Part shown: one piece after another, positions 24,573-35,620 of the stretch
Layout: each line of letters begins with the position of its first letter
Numbering within the stretch: position 1 is the stretch's first letter
Source: Lishizhenia tianjinensis
GTDB taxonomy: Bacteria > Bacteroidota > Bacteroidia > Flavobacteriales_D > Crocinitomicaceae
Assembly (NCBI RefSeq): GCF_900116425.1
Contig: NZ_FPAS01000005.1
Coordinates: forward strand, 124,001-188,000
Direction of reading: 5' to 3'
Length of the DNA stretch: 64,000 bases
The notes under the pieces: generated by a model
The model's database searches: none
Seen by the model: only the letters and a program-made list of their open reading frames with translations
Told to the model about the DNA's origin: nothing
Made by a program: the position numbers and the translations under genes

Positions 24573-25145
24573 TTATTGTTGCTCCTTTTCTAATTCCGTT
24601 AGTATTTTCTTTTTCTTTTCTAATTCCGTTTTCAGAATGTTTATTTTTTGTTCTGCTTCGGTAATCTTTTGCTTTTTAGCATCGTGCTCTTCTTGAGAGA
24701 TTTCTTTGTTTTCTAAAAGAATTCGAATCTTTTCACGCGCTTCTCTTACTCTCTCTTCTCCAGTGGCAATTGTTACTTCGCTTTCTTCGATTTCTTGTTC
24801 AAGTTCAGCCTTTGCTTTTTTGGCATCTTCCGCTCGTTTTTGTCCGAACTCTCTTCCACTTAAATCACCCTTGTTTTTACCGTAGGCATTACCTTTTCCT
24901 GGGTGTTCTTTGTCTTTACCTTTTGCTTTGTCCGACTTATCCTTTTCCTTATCCTTGTCTTTCTCTTCTTTATCGTCGTCGTCGTTTTCTGCTTTTTGCT
25001 CTTTCTTTTCTTTTTCTTTCTCTACGAACTCTGATTTTTCAGCCTTCTTTTCTTTCCCTTTTCCCTGAGGTCCTTGAGCAAAACTAAACTGGTTCATCCC
25101 CATGAATAGGAGGAGGGCAAACAATACTTTTATTAACTTTTTCAT
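24573..25145 (-). CDS. Secreted, highly charged low-complexity coiled-coil protein
   Basis: A 190-residue exported protein with signal peptide (ending FSFAQ, about residue 24). Residues 25-90 are almost only K, E, D and G (runs of DDDDKEEKDKDKEKDK type), then a Gly-rich HPGKGNAYGKNKGDLSG linker, and residues 105-190 form a long heptad coiled coil (AELEQEIEESEVTIA, ILKTELEKKKKILTELE). No enzyme motif. The composition suggests a flexible periplasmic or surface spacer, possibly ion-binding. 11 nt downstream of a small lipoprotein gene in the same orientation. Confidence 0.75.
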   Translation of the reverse strand: MKKLIKVLFALLLFMGMNQFSFAQGPQGKGKEKKAEKSEFVEKEKEKKEQKAENDDDDKEEKDKDKEKDKSDKAKGKDKEHPGKGNAYGKNKGDLSGREFGQKRAEDAKKAKAELEQEIEESEVTIATGEERVREAREKIRILLENKEISQEEHDAKKQKITEAEQKINILKTELEKKKKILTELEKEQQ

Positions 25146-25156
25146 CTTCTTAAATT

Positions 25157-25369
25157 TTATAGACTATCTAATTCGTGCAGTGCTTCAGCGGCATCGTCGT
25201 TATACTTTTTCAATTCATCTGTTGCCGTTGAAAGCTCTTGAATTACCTCCTCATTTTTTTCAATTTGTGCACTTTCTTCAGGAGTTAATTCTGCTTCATT
25301 AGAAGTTGTGTTTGACGTACAGGAAAGCATGAATAATGCCAATCCTAAAAAGATCAATCCTTTTTTCAT
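25157..25369 (-). CDS. Small lipoprotein
   Basis: A 70-residue lipoprotein (lipobox L-S-C at residue 17). The mature ~53 residues are acidic and helical (TPEESAQIEKNEEVIQELST, KKYNDDAAEALHELDSL), predicted to form one coiled-coil helix. No named family. It heads the gene pair with the charged secreted protein (11 nt gap), and the OmpA lipoprotein follows, so the three may form an envelope unit. Confidence 0.65.
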   Translation of the reverse strand: MKKGLIFLGLALFMLSCTSNTTSNEAELTPEESAQIEKNEEVIQELSTATDELKKYNDDAAEALHELDSL

Positions 25370-25422
25370 AATATCAAGTTTTGATGGAAGATACGATATT
25401 TTTGGAAAAAAGTTGGTAGCAA

Positions 25423-28400
25423 TTAATAATCGTCCTTAGCTAATCGCTCTTCGATTTCTTTGAGGTTCTCCATTTTTTTAGGACGACGCGTTTCTATAGA
25501 TGTCTTGGTAAAATACTTGTGCATTTTTAAGAAAGCCACCTGCATCATATCCCATTCTTTAGCACTAGCTATTTTACCATGTTCCATCAATTCTTGCTTC
25601 AATTTGTCGGCAATTTCATGGAAATCGTCTCTACCTAAATAATCTAAATCTGCGTCACAAATAATTTCCTCTAAGTGATTTTTAGGGTTGTGAGGTATGG
25701 CAGTAGAGTAGATCAATTCCTTAATTCGAGCAATGTCCTCTTCCGTATAACCGTATTCAGGCAAAACTTCTTCGGCCATGCGCGCCCCTATGGGTTCATT
25801 CTTTTCGTATTGCTCAATAAACCCAGCATCGTGGTAAGACGCTGCAGATTTCAACAAGAACAAATCTTTATCTGTAATTCCTTCTCCAATGGCAATACGC
25901 TCGGCCTGACGTGTTACGTCTATGGTATGAGCCACACTGTGGTAATGTAAATTCGGAGAAAGTCTTTTCTTGAGCATGCGCATAATTTTACGCTCTGCAT
26001 TCATGTAATTAATGGAAGAAAAGTGGTGCAAATTCACCAATTTGTAGAAGGCTTCATTGGGTAGAATTCCTTCTCCGTTTACAGAAAGTTCAGGCTTGAT
26101 GCTGTCTACAAAGTACATATCAATTTTTCCCTTACTTTTCGATTCTGCAATACCTGCAAAAGAACATTCAAAGTAGGCTTCTATGTGTTCGAAAGTGGAT
26201 CCTGTAATGGCTATTCTTCCCGGTTGTGAAAGTCGCTCCATACGCTGGGCATGGTTCACGGTTTTTCCCCATACGTCGTAGGCAAAACGCTTGGTTCCTA
26301 TAATACCTGCAGATACAGGGCCTGTGTTTATACCTATCCTAACCTTCCATTGTATATCTCCCGTTTCTTTCGCTCTTTCTTGTTCTTCTTTAACGAATTC
26401 TCTAATTTTTAGGGCAGCTAAAACGGTGTCTATAGGATTGGTCTTGTTGCGTATAGGAACCCCACCCGCACACATGTAAGCATCACCTATGGTTTTGATT
26501 TTTTCCAAATCGTGTTGCCCAATGATGTCGTCAAACTTTCTAAAGTACCTGTCTAAAATAGAAACCAATTCTTGCGGTTCTAGGTTGTCTGAAATAGTGG
26601 TAAAGCCAACAAAATCGGTAAACATTACAGATACCGTTTCGTAACCACGGGCATTGGCTTTTCCTTCTCGTTTTAGTTGGGTTAAGGTATCCGAAGGTAA
26701 GACATTACGCAAAATACTGTCCGATTGATTCTTCTGTTCTTCAACCTTGTCTTTTTGCTTTTCTATCTTGGCTTTTTGTTCCTCAATTTTCTTTTTCTGC
26801 TTCTCAATTTCTCGGTTCTTTTCTTCGAGTTCGTGGGTACGTTCTTTTATGCGCAACTCAAGAATTACCTGCTCTCTACGGGCTGTATCTATACGTTTTC
26901 TGATGTAGATGAAAATGAACAAAGCAAATAAGAGTGCTACGGTAATTCTAAACCACCACGTCATCCAAAAGGCCTTTTCTACCATGATGGTAATACTTGC
27001 CGGCAAACTTGTCCATTCACCATTTCCACGACGCGCATAGACGTGCAGGGTGTAGATTCCTGGAGAAATACTGGTAAAACGAATTTGGTTTTCATCCCCT
27101 AAAAGTTCTTCCACCTCGTCATCTCCTTTGAGTTTGTACTTGTAGTTAATTTGTTGTGGATTGGAAAAATCATCAGCGTAGAAACTTAAACTCAAGGTTC
27201 TGTGGTTGTAAGGAACGGTTATAGTTTTGGTAAGTGCTAAGTTTTGGGCTAAATAATCTGTGTTGCCCGGAATAATTTTTTCGTTCTCCAACCATAAACT
27301 CGAGAAGTATACATTCATGCGTTTGTATACTTGGTTCAATTTAGAAGGATGGAAGTAATTGTAACCCATGATACCACCGAAATAAATATTACCCTGGGCA
27401 TCTTGGTAAGCGGCATTCATGTTGAATTCATCACTCAACAAACCATCTTCTTCTGTATATGAGGTGAATTTGTTTTTCGGGATGGAATATTTAATAATAC
27501 CGCGGTTAGAGGATAAAAAGAGGTCTTTTCCATCGGTAGATTTTATACCGTAAATCACTTCATTGGGTAGTCCTTGCGCCTTGGTAAAGCTTTTAATTTC
27601 TTCTGTTTTTTGGTTAAAATAGTGTAGTCCTCCACCCAAAGTTCCAAACCAATATTCATCGGCGTTAGGTTGATATACCGTAGTAATGTAATCTTGTATG
27701 GTCAGTTTTATTTTGCGGTAAAAATTAGGCTGCTCGGCTATGAACTCACCTTTTTTATTGTAGCGCAACTCATACAAAGAACCTGAGCTTGGAGCTGTAT
27801 AGAATTTACCGTCTAAGGATTTGAAAATTAAACGACAACTACCCGGACCTATGGTTTCACCATCATTGAGTTTATGCACCAAAAATTTCCAAGTATCTGT
27901 AGATTTAAACCAAACGGCAACTCCACCTTTGGTACCAAAGAGGTAAGTGTCTTCATCAAAGGCCTCTATATCGTAAATCAAATTAAAACCAGGTGGTCGA
28001 TTTGAAGGCATTTGAATACGCTTAAAGCTGTAATTGTTATAATCAGTGGTGTCTATAATTAAGTGAAACAAACCGTCGTCATTACCTACCAATAAATTTC
28101 CGTTGTGCATTTCGTGGAGGGATAGGGAAGGGTGACTCGCCATTTGCTCTCCCGTAGAGGATAGTCGGGTATAATGGTAAAACCTTCGTTGCTTATGGTG
28201 ATACATGCTCACGCCTTTGTCTGTAGCCACATAAAGGTTTTGGTTGTTTTCATTTTTGGTTAAGCTCCAAACCGATAAGGTGTTTAGTCCCTTTTGCGGA
28301 TTAGTAGATATTCCCACCGAAACAAATTCCTTTTGCATGGGGTTATAACTCGAAATACCGCGGTTAGATCCCACCCAAATTACACCTCTTAGGTCTTCAT

Positions 28401-29310
28401 AGATAAAATTAATATGGTTATCGGCGATTGCGTTCTTTTGAAAAAAATCGGCCATGAAAATTTCAGGAACTTGATCTTTTTTGTTTCTGTTTACACGAAC
28501 AAAACCATTTTTTGCCGAAGCCAAATAGAGGGTTTCTTGGTTGAAATGTAAATCTTGTATATCAAACTTAAGGAGTTGTTCAGAGAAAACGTGCAGACTT
28601 TCATCCTTTAAATTATAGGTAAACAACCCATTGGTGGTACAAATAAATAAACTGTCTTTGCTAAACTTTTTAATTTTGTTGATGCGAGAATTTGGAGCAA
28701 GTTGCGTTTTTAATTCTACCAATTCCTCATCAGCGATGTTGTATTGAAATATGCGTCCGAATTGTGTAGATAAAATAAGTTCATTTTTATTACCTTCTTC
28801 TATACTGTTGATCCCACTTCTCAGAAAAACAGGCTTTTTAACTTTTAAAAACTTCTTTCCTTTTTCTTGGGTTAATACCAGTAGTCTACCGTCTTCAGTT
28901 CCTGCCCAAATTTCATCATTTAAAAAAGCCAAGGTATTGACCTCCTTACGGGCTCCACTTTCAGAGTAAACGGTTTCGAAAGATTGAAGAAAAGGGTTGT
29001 AGATAATAACCCCTTTGTAGGTTCCAAAGTAAAGGTAGCCCCTCTTGTCTTTGGTTGCACAAAGAATAAACTCATTCTCTATTCCTTTGGTTTCCCCCGA
29101 AGTGAATACATCAAATTTACTTCCATTGAAACGGTTCAAACCATCTTGGGTACCTATCCATAACGCACCGAAATTATCTTGTATCATGGCCGTACTCACA
29201 CTCTGAGATAAACCATCTTTAATCGTGTAATTATTAAACTGTATGTTTTCCTGACCTATCGCAGAAGATAGGCATAAGAGTAGGGTGAGGAAAACCAATA
29301 TTTGTTTCAT
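25423..29310 (-). CDS. Propeller-YYY sensor with adenylate cyclase and HD domains
   Basis: A 1295-residue membrane sensor. A signal peptide (ending SSAIGQ) precedes Reg_prop two-component-type propeller repeats over about 20-660 (LWIGTQDGLNRF, GVIWVGSNRGISSYNP, EYWFGTLGGGLHYF). A Y_Y_Y domain lies at ~690-760, one membrane span at ~783-803, a Lys/Glu coiled coil at ~813-863, then a class III nucleotide cyclase (~885-1060): metal Asp in VSVMFTDFVGFT and TIGDAYM; substrate-selecting Lys (KIKTIGD) and Asp (AYDVWG) point to ATP; Asn/Arg in TVNHAQRME stabilise the transition state. The C-terminus (~1120-1260) is an HD domain (HYHSVAHT, SYHDAGF, CDADLDYLG). Making cAMP is likely; the HD part may hydrolyse a nucleotide. 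Confidence 0.93.
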   Translation of the reverse strand: MKQILVFLTLLLCLSSAIGQENIQFNNYTIKDGLSQSVSTAMIQDNFGALWIGTQDGLNRFNGSKFDVFTSGETKGIENEFILCATKDKRGYLYFGTYKGVIIYNPFLQSFETVYSESGARKEVNTLAFLNDEIWAGTEDGRLLVLTQEKGKKFLKVKKPVFLRSGINSIEEGNKNELILSTQFGRIFQYNIADEELVELKTQLAPNSRINKIKKFSKDSLFICTTNGLFTYNLKDESLHVFSEQLLKFDIQDLHFNQETLYLASAKNGFVRVNRNKKDQVPEIFMADFFQKNAIADNHINFIYEDLRGVIWVGSNRGISSYNPMQKEFVSVGISTNPQKGLNTLSVWSLTKNENNQNLYVATDKGVSMYHHKQRRFYHYTRLSSTGEQMASHPSLSLHEMHNGNLLVGNDDGLFHLIIDTTDYNNYSFKRIQMPSNRPPGFNLIYDIEAFDEDTYLFGTKGGVAVWFKSTDTWKFLVHKLNDGETIGPGSCRLIFKSLDGKFYTAPSSGSLYELRYNKKGEFIAEQPNFYRKIKLTIQDYITTVYQPNADEYWFGTLGGGLHYFNQKTEEIKSFTKAQGLPNEVIYGIKSTDGKDLFLSSNRGIIKYSIPKNKFTSYTEEDGLLSDEFNMNAAYQDAQGNIYFGGIMGYNYFHPSKLNQVYKRMNVYFSSLWLENEKIIPGNTDYLAQNLALTKTITVPYNHRTLSLSFYADDFSNPQQINYKYKLKGDDEVEELLGDENQIRFTSISPGIYTLHVYARRGNGEWTSLPASITIMVEKAFWMTWWFRITVALLFALFIFIYIRKRIDTARREQVILELRIKERTHELEEKNREIEKQKKKIEEQKAKIEKQKDKVEEQKNQSDSILRNVLPSDTLTQLKREGKANARGYETVSVMFTDFVGFTTISDNLEPQELVSILDRYFRKFDDIIGQHDLEKIKTIGDAYMCAGGVPIRNKTNPIDTVLAALKIREFVKEEQERAKETGDIQWKVRIGINTGPVSAGIIGTKRFAYDVWGKTVNHAQRMERLSQPGRIAITGSTFEHIEAYFECSFAGIAESKSKGKIDMYFVDSIKPELSVNGEGILPNEAFYKLVNLHHFSSINYMNAERKIMRMLKKRLSPNLHYHSVAHTIDVTRQAERIAIGEGITDKDLFLLKSAASYHDAGFIEQYEKNEPIGARMAEEVLPEYGYTEEDIARIKELIYSTAIPHNPKNHLEEIICDADLDYLGRDDFHEIADKLKQELMEHGKIASAKEWDMMQVAFLKMHKYFTKTSIETRRPKKMENLKEIEERLAKDDY

Positions 29311-29395
29311 TCTATACGGTATAGATACGTGCGTTTCTTAGACAAAGATAGGGTGTTTGGTGAAATAAAGAAGGACAAAGAAATTGAAAGCGCAA

Positions 29396-29425
29396 AAGAA
29401 AAGCCGTATCCCAAAGAATACGGCT
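29396..29425 (-). terminator. Intrinsic terminator of ferritin gene
   Basis: AGCCGTAT / ATACGGCT, perfect 8-bp stem, 8-nt loop; on the minus strand followed by TTTTCTTTT. It is 23 nt beyond the ferritin stop. Confidence 0.8.
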
Positions 29426-29447
29426 CAAATATGATTAAAAACGAGTA

Positions 29448-29969
29448 TTAATTTCCTGCTCCAGGACCAGCAGCTTCTGGTGCAATTGCAGCATTTTCTA
29501 AATCTCTATCGAACAAGTAAAGTCCACCCTTATCTTGACCAATTAATTTCAATTTATCCAAAATAGTTCTTGCCAAAGCTTCTTCCTCTAACTGCTCTGT
29601 AACATACCATTGCATAAAGTTGTGTGTAGAGTAATCTTTTTCCTGTAAACATACATCCACCACTTCGTTAATGCTTTCTGTTACCATAATTTCATGCTCC
29701 AACAACAATTCAAAAACACGTTCTAAATTGTCGAATTCTTGTGGCGGTTGCTCAACAGAAGGAATTATAGCTTTTCCTCCACGCTCGTTAACAAATTTCA
29801 CCAATTTCAACATGTGGAAACGCTCTTCATCAGAGTGTGTGTACATGAATTTTGCTGTTCCATTCAATCCGTTTGCCTCTGCCCAAGATGCCATGGCCAA
29901 GTAAAATTGAGATGAAGATGATTCTTTAACTATTTGCTCGTTTAATTTTTGTTCTACTCTTGCGTTCAT
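29448..29969 (-). CDS. ftnA: Ferritin
   Basis: A 173-residue non-haem bacterial ferritin (iron storage cage). The ferroxidase centre is visible: E in EQIVKESSSSQFYLAMASW, the EERFHMLK helix with E-x-x-H, E in LLEHEIMVTESIN, and the VTEQLEEEALARTIL helix. The last ~15 residues are Ala/Pro/Gly-rich (APEAAGPGAGN), a mild extension beyond the usual end. A TAAATTTG promoter box lies upstream and a terminator follows; it is monocistronic. Confidence 0.95.
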   Translation of the reverse strand: MNARVEQKLNEQIVKESSSSQFYLAMASWAEANGLNGTAKFMYTHSDEERFHMLKLVKFVNERGGKAIIPSVEQPPQEFDNLERVFELLLEHEIMVTESINEVVDVCLQEKDYSTHNFMQWYVTEQLEEEALARTILDKLKLIGQDKGGLYLFDRDLENAAIAPEAAGPGAGN

Positions 29970-29992
29970 ATTGTGGGTATGTTTATTTGTAT

Positions 29993-30000
29993 CAAATTTA
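29993..30000 (-). promoter_or_regulatory. Candidate -7 box of the ferritin gene
   Basis: TAAATTTG on the minus strand, perfect TAnnTTTG match, 23 nt before the ATG. Confidence 0.45.
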
Positions 30001-30125
30001 ACATTTATCTACTAAACAGCTAGTGTGCCTGCTTTGTTTAGATTCATTTTAGAGAACCAAGCGCGTGAAACCCTAATATCAATTTTAAATGTTGAATTTT
30101 GATTTTCGAATGTTGAATTAAAAGG

Positions 30126-30268
30126 AGGGGCTTTTAACGGGCTATACGCTATAGTCCTTTGTTGCTTTTGTTTTGCGTTAAAACCTACACCAAGCTTCTA
30201 AAGTCGCTTTCTGTAGGCTAAACTCCAATACAAAAGCACCTGCAGGCCTGCCGCTGCTATCCCTAAGC
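30126..30268 (+). repeat. About 140-bp structured intergenic repeat, copy C
   Basis: Begins GGGGCTTTTAACGGGCTATA and ends GCCTGCCGCTGCTATCCCTAAGC (last 19 bases equal to copy A). The centre contains AAGCTTCTAAAGTCGCTTTC and pairing arms CCTACA / TGTAGG. It fills the gap between the ferritin promoter and the icd terminator. Confidence 0.75.
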
Positions 30269-30288
30269 CAGTTAATCTTTCTCAGGCA

Positions 30289-30320
30289 TAAAAAAAGGGT
30301 GATACATTAGTACCACCCTT
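30289..30320 (-). terminator. Intrinsic terminator of icd
   Basis: AAGGGTG / CACCCTT stem with a 12-nt loop, followed on the minus strand by TTTTTTT. About 25 nt beyond the icd stop. Confidence 0.8.
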
Positions 30321-30342
30321 CTATATTTTTCAAAAGCTATCC

Positions 30343-32598
<2,256 letters not shown>

Positions 32599-32764
32599 AT
32601 AAAATCTTCTTGTTTTTAGGTAGGAATGTGGTGCTTAAAAACAGGACAAAAGTCTAGCAGTTTTAAAACAACGAGATGTATTCCACAAGGATCTTTTCTA
32701 GTTTTATCGTCAGATCAAAATCCAGAAAGAATGCGGCAAACAAATTAAGGATGAATGCTTTCCT

Positions 32765-33520
32765 TTAATTGTTGGTTTTGAAAATCTCTACTAAATCAGA
32801 AATTTTATGAATGTTGAGCTTTTTGTAAATACGCTTCACATGCGTGTTCACGGTGAGGTAAGAAATGTTCATTTGGTCGGCAACCTCTTTGCGCGAATAT
32901 CCTTTCATCAAATGCTCGGTAATTTCTTTTTCCTTTTTGGTAAGTATCTCCACAACATGAGAGATGGTTTCGTCAAACAAAGTTTGCTGACCATTGGCAG
33001 TGTTCAAACGAACGATGCCTCGAACTCCGTTGAAATTGAGAACTGATTCAAAACACATACCCGTAGAAAGAACAGGAACACCCTTTTCGTCTAGTTTACT
33101 GTAAGAGCTGTATTCTACAATGGGAGTTTTAACCTCGGTAGTTGGATTAAACATGTTGTAGTGCATTTCGAAAACAACTTGTGTAATGTCAATGTCTTTT
33201 TGTTCGGCCACAACAGCGTTCATCTTTGGAAATAAACTCGTAGATAAAACCTCAAAATCTATAGGGTCTATAATCTCCGGCAATATACTTACCCCTTTTT
33301 TGTAGAAATCTTGAGCACTTTGTCCGGTAAAACTTTTACATACATCATTGATGTAGGCATATTTCATGGAGGTCAAATTCAAGATGTAAAAAATAGAATT
33401 GCGGTTAATTCCTGTATTGGCTAAGATTTTAAACTTTTCAATGTATCCTTCTATTTCTTCTTTGGAAATAGTATTGGGATTTTTTATTTCCTCTATGTGC
33501 GTTTGTAGGGGTGTTGACAT
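32765..33520 (-). CDS. LuxR-type transcriptional regulator with PAS-like N-terminus
   Basis: A 251-residue regulator. The C-terminal ~60 residues are a LuxR/GerE helix-turn-helix: LTKKEKEITEHLMKGYSRKE then VADQMNISYLTVNTHVKRIY and KKLNIHKISDLVEIF. The N-terminal ~170 residues resemble a PAS-type sensor (NSIFYILNLTSMKYAYINDV, SFTGQSAQDFYKKG), common in Bacteroidota regulators whose ligand is unknown. It has no receiver domain. Located between icd and dprA on the same strand but separated from both by about 90-200 nt. Confidence 0.9.
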   Translation of the reverse strand: MSTPLQTHIEEIKNPNTISKEEIEGYIEKFKILANTGINRNSIFYILNLTSMKYAYINDVCKSFTGQSAQDFYKKGVSILPEIIDPIDFEVLSTSLFPKMNAVVAEQKDIDITQVVFEMHYNMFNPTTEVKTPIVEYSSYSKLDEKGVPVLSTGMCFESVLNFNGVRGIVRLNTANGQQTLFDETISHVVEILTKKEKEITEHLMKGYSRKEVADQMNISYLTVNTHVKRIYKKLNIHKISDLVEIFKTNN

Positions 33521-33612
33521 TTTTAATAGCAGTTAAAAAGTGACGATAATACGAACTTATCGCCACTGAAAGTATTAAAAATAGTTTAAATTATCATGAC
33601 ACGCATAGTTTT

Positions 33613-34713
33613 TTAAACTGCAAGTAAGTAGCGTTTACCTGGTAAACTTTTTACACAACCTTGAAATTCTAGGTTGAGAAGTGTAGTGCTTACTTGACTT
33701 ACGGGCTGTTTTAAATGATAAGCCAATTCATCTATACTTTGTTCATTTTTATCCCTAAGTAGGTCCACTATATTTTGCTCTTCTGCATTTAATTCTAAAA
33801 AGAGAGGGATTTGTACGGCTTCAGGAGCTGATTTTTCCCAATTCATGAGGTAAAATAAATCTTCAGAAGAGCTAATGAGATGGGCGCGTTGCAGGCGTAT
33901 GAGTTTGTTGCATCCTTTGGAATAGGGTTTATTTACATCACCAGGAAAAGCAAATACATCTCTGTTGTAATCATTCGCGAGGTAGGCGGTAATGAGGGAA
34001 CCACCTTTTTCACCACTTTCAACAACTATGGTAGCGTCACACATACCGGCAACAATTCTATTTCGGGTGGGGAAGTTTTCTCTATCGGGTTTTGTACCTG
34101 GAAGAAATTCGGTAAGCAAACCTCCTTTAGCCATCATTTGTTGGGCTGTGTTTTTGTGTATGGCCGGGTAAATTCTATCCAAACCATGTCCTAAAACACC
34201 TACAGTAGAAAGTCCGTAATTGACACAAAGTTTATGGGCGTGTATGTCTATACCATAGGCTAAACCAGAAACCACTTGTAACTTGTGTTCGGCAAATTTT
34301 TGTATCAATTCCTCAACAAGCATTTTACCGTAAGGTGTTGCGTTTCGCGTTCCTACAATGGCAACTGTTTTGGGATAATCAAAATCTAAGTTTCCTTTTC
34401 CAAATAGGAGTAAAGGTGCATCTGCACAATGTTTTAATCTTCTAGGATAAAGAGGAGATAGGTAGTTAAAAACGGAGAGGTCTTCACGGGTGAGAAAGTC
34501 GAGATATTCTTCTGCTTCCTTTAAAGCTTCCTTTCTTTTTATTTTTTGAACAAGCTTATCACTGGCACCTTCTAAATTTTTCAGTTGCACCTTACTTAAG
34601 CTGTAAAAGTTTTCTATTCCTCCACTTTGGGCAATAAGACTTTTGGCGGTTTTAATTCCTATTCCTTTCATAAATTGAAAGCCGAGGAACAATTTCAATT
34701 CTTCTTTTGTCAT
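33613..34713 (-). CDS. dprA: DNA-processing protein DprA
   Basis: A 366-residue DprA/Smf protein that loads RecA on incoming single-stranded DNA during transformation. N-terminal helix-hairpin-helix (FMKGIGIKTAKSLIAQSGG) at ~14-35; Rossmann-like core with VAIVGTRNATPYGKML, VVSGLAYGIDIHAHK and GSLITAYLAND; C-terminal winged helix (ELNAEEQNIVDLLRDKNEQS, LLNLEFQGCVKSLPGKRYLL). comF, another competence-associated gene, lies 6.8 kb away on the same strand. The kdsB gene is divergent. Confidence 0.96.
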   Translation of the reverse strand: MTKEELKLFLGFQFMKGIGIKTAKSLIAQSGGIENFYSLSKVQLKNLEGASDKLVQKIKRKEALKEAEEYLDFLTREDLSVFNYLSPLYPRRLKHCADAPLLLFGKGNLDFDYPKTVAIVGTRNATPYGKMLVEELIQKFAEHKLQVVSGLAYGIDIHAHKLCVNYGLSTVGVLGHGLDRIYPAIHKNTAQQMMAKGGLLTEFLPGTKPDRENFPTRNRIVAGMCDATIVVESGEKGGSLITAYLANDYNRDVFAFPGDVNKPYSKGCNKLIRLQRAHLISSSEDLFYLMNWEKSAPEAVQIPLFLELNAEEQNIVDLLRDKNEQSIDELAYHLKQPVSQVSTTLLNLEFQGCVKSLPGKRYLLAV

Positions 34714-34790
34714 TACAATTAGGTTGATGTGAGCATGTTGCTTCTTTTAAAGATAAAGAAAGTTCTCCAAGCATCAAAAACTAATTCCTT

Positions 34791-34798
34791 TATCTTTG
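34791..34798 (+). promoter_or_regulatory. Candidate -7 box of kdsB
   Basis: TATCTTTG, perfect TAnnTTTG match, 23 nt before the ATG at 34822. Confidence 0.45.
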
Positions 34799-34821
34799 AA
34801 GCCAATCCAAAAACATCAATT

Positions 34822-35559
34822 ATGAAAGTACTGGGGGTAATTCCATCTCGTTACGGTTCTAGCAGGTTTCCCGGAAAACCCTTGATAGATATTAAGGGAA
34901 AGTCCATGATACAACGCGTGTATGAAGGAGCTAAACAATCTAGTTTATTGGATGAGTTAGTGGTAGCAACAGATGACCAACGCATTGTAGATGAGGTAGA
35001 GGCTTTTGGAGGAAAAGTGATGTTAACAGCCGCGCATCACCCGAGTGGAACAGATAGATGTGCCGAGGTGGCAGAGCAGTACGCAGATTATGATGTGGTG
35101 ATCAACATACAAGGAGATGAACCTTTGGTAAATCCAAAACAATTGGATGCCTTGTTGGCAGTGTTTAAAGATTCAAAAGTAGAGATAGCTACTCTCGCTA
35201 CACGTAACATTTCGGAGGAGGATGTACAAAACCCAAATCGTATAAAATTAGTGTGTAATGCAGAGCAAGAGGCCTTGTATTTTTCGAGAAGTGCTATTCC
35301 TAATCAACACCATGCCAAGCAAAGTGCTTTGGAAAACTTCCCCTTCTTTAAACACATAGGATTGTATGCATACAAGACAGAAGTTTTAATGAAATTGACA
35401 CAATTAGAACCAAGTCTTTTGGAGCAAGTGGAGTCTTTAGAACAATTGAGGTGGATGTATTATGGGTATAAAATTAAAGTGGTAGAAACTGATTTAGAGA
35501 CCCCAAACATAGACACACCAGATGATTTGGAAAAAGTATTGCAATTTTTAGAAGATTAG
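34822..35559 (+). CDS. kdsB: 3-deoxy-manno-octulosonate cytidylyltransferase
   Basis: A 245-residue CMP-Kdo synthetase, which activates Kdo for lipid A-core assembly. The nucleotide-binding loop is VIPSRYGSSRFPGKPL at the N-terminus (residues 5-20), with ATDDQRIVDEVEAFGG, HPSGTDRCAEVA, INIQGDEPLV and EQLRWMYYG following. The start is set at 34822 because the SRFPGKP motif is then at the family's usual position and a TATCTTTG box lies 23 nt upstream; the 31 extra codons further upstream cross the promoter. Confidence 0.96.
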   Translation: MKVLGVIPSRYGSSRFPGKPLIDIKGKSMIQRVYEGAKQSSLLDELVVATDDQRIVDEVEAFGGKVMLTAAHHPSGTDRCAEVAEQYADYDVVINIQGDEPLVNPKQLDALLAVFKDSKVEIATLATRNISEEDVQNPNRIKLVCNAEQEALYFSRSAIPNQHHAKQSALENFPFFKHIGLYAYKTEVLMKLTQLEPSLLEQVESLEQLRWMYYGYKIKVVETDLETPNIDTPDDLEKVLQFLED

Positions 35560-35606
35560 CGCAACTTTTTTCCATTGGTGGCGTAGACTTTCTACTCCAA
35601 ATTGAG

Positions 35607-35614
35607 TATTTTTG
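35607..35614 (+). promoter_or_regulatory. Candidate -7 box
   Basis: TATTTTTG, perfect TAnnTTTG match, ending 6 nt before the ATG at 35621; a very short leader. Confidence 0.4.
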
Positions 35615-35620
35615 TTAGGA

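Noticed and set aside
24770-25087. A 105-codon hydrophobic open frame on the plus strand
   Set aside because: It is the complement of the Lys/Glu-rich secreted protein gene; Lys and Glu codons read backwards give Leu/Phe-rich peptides.
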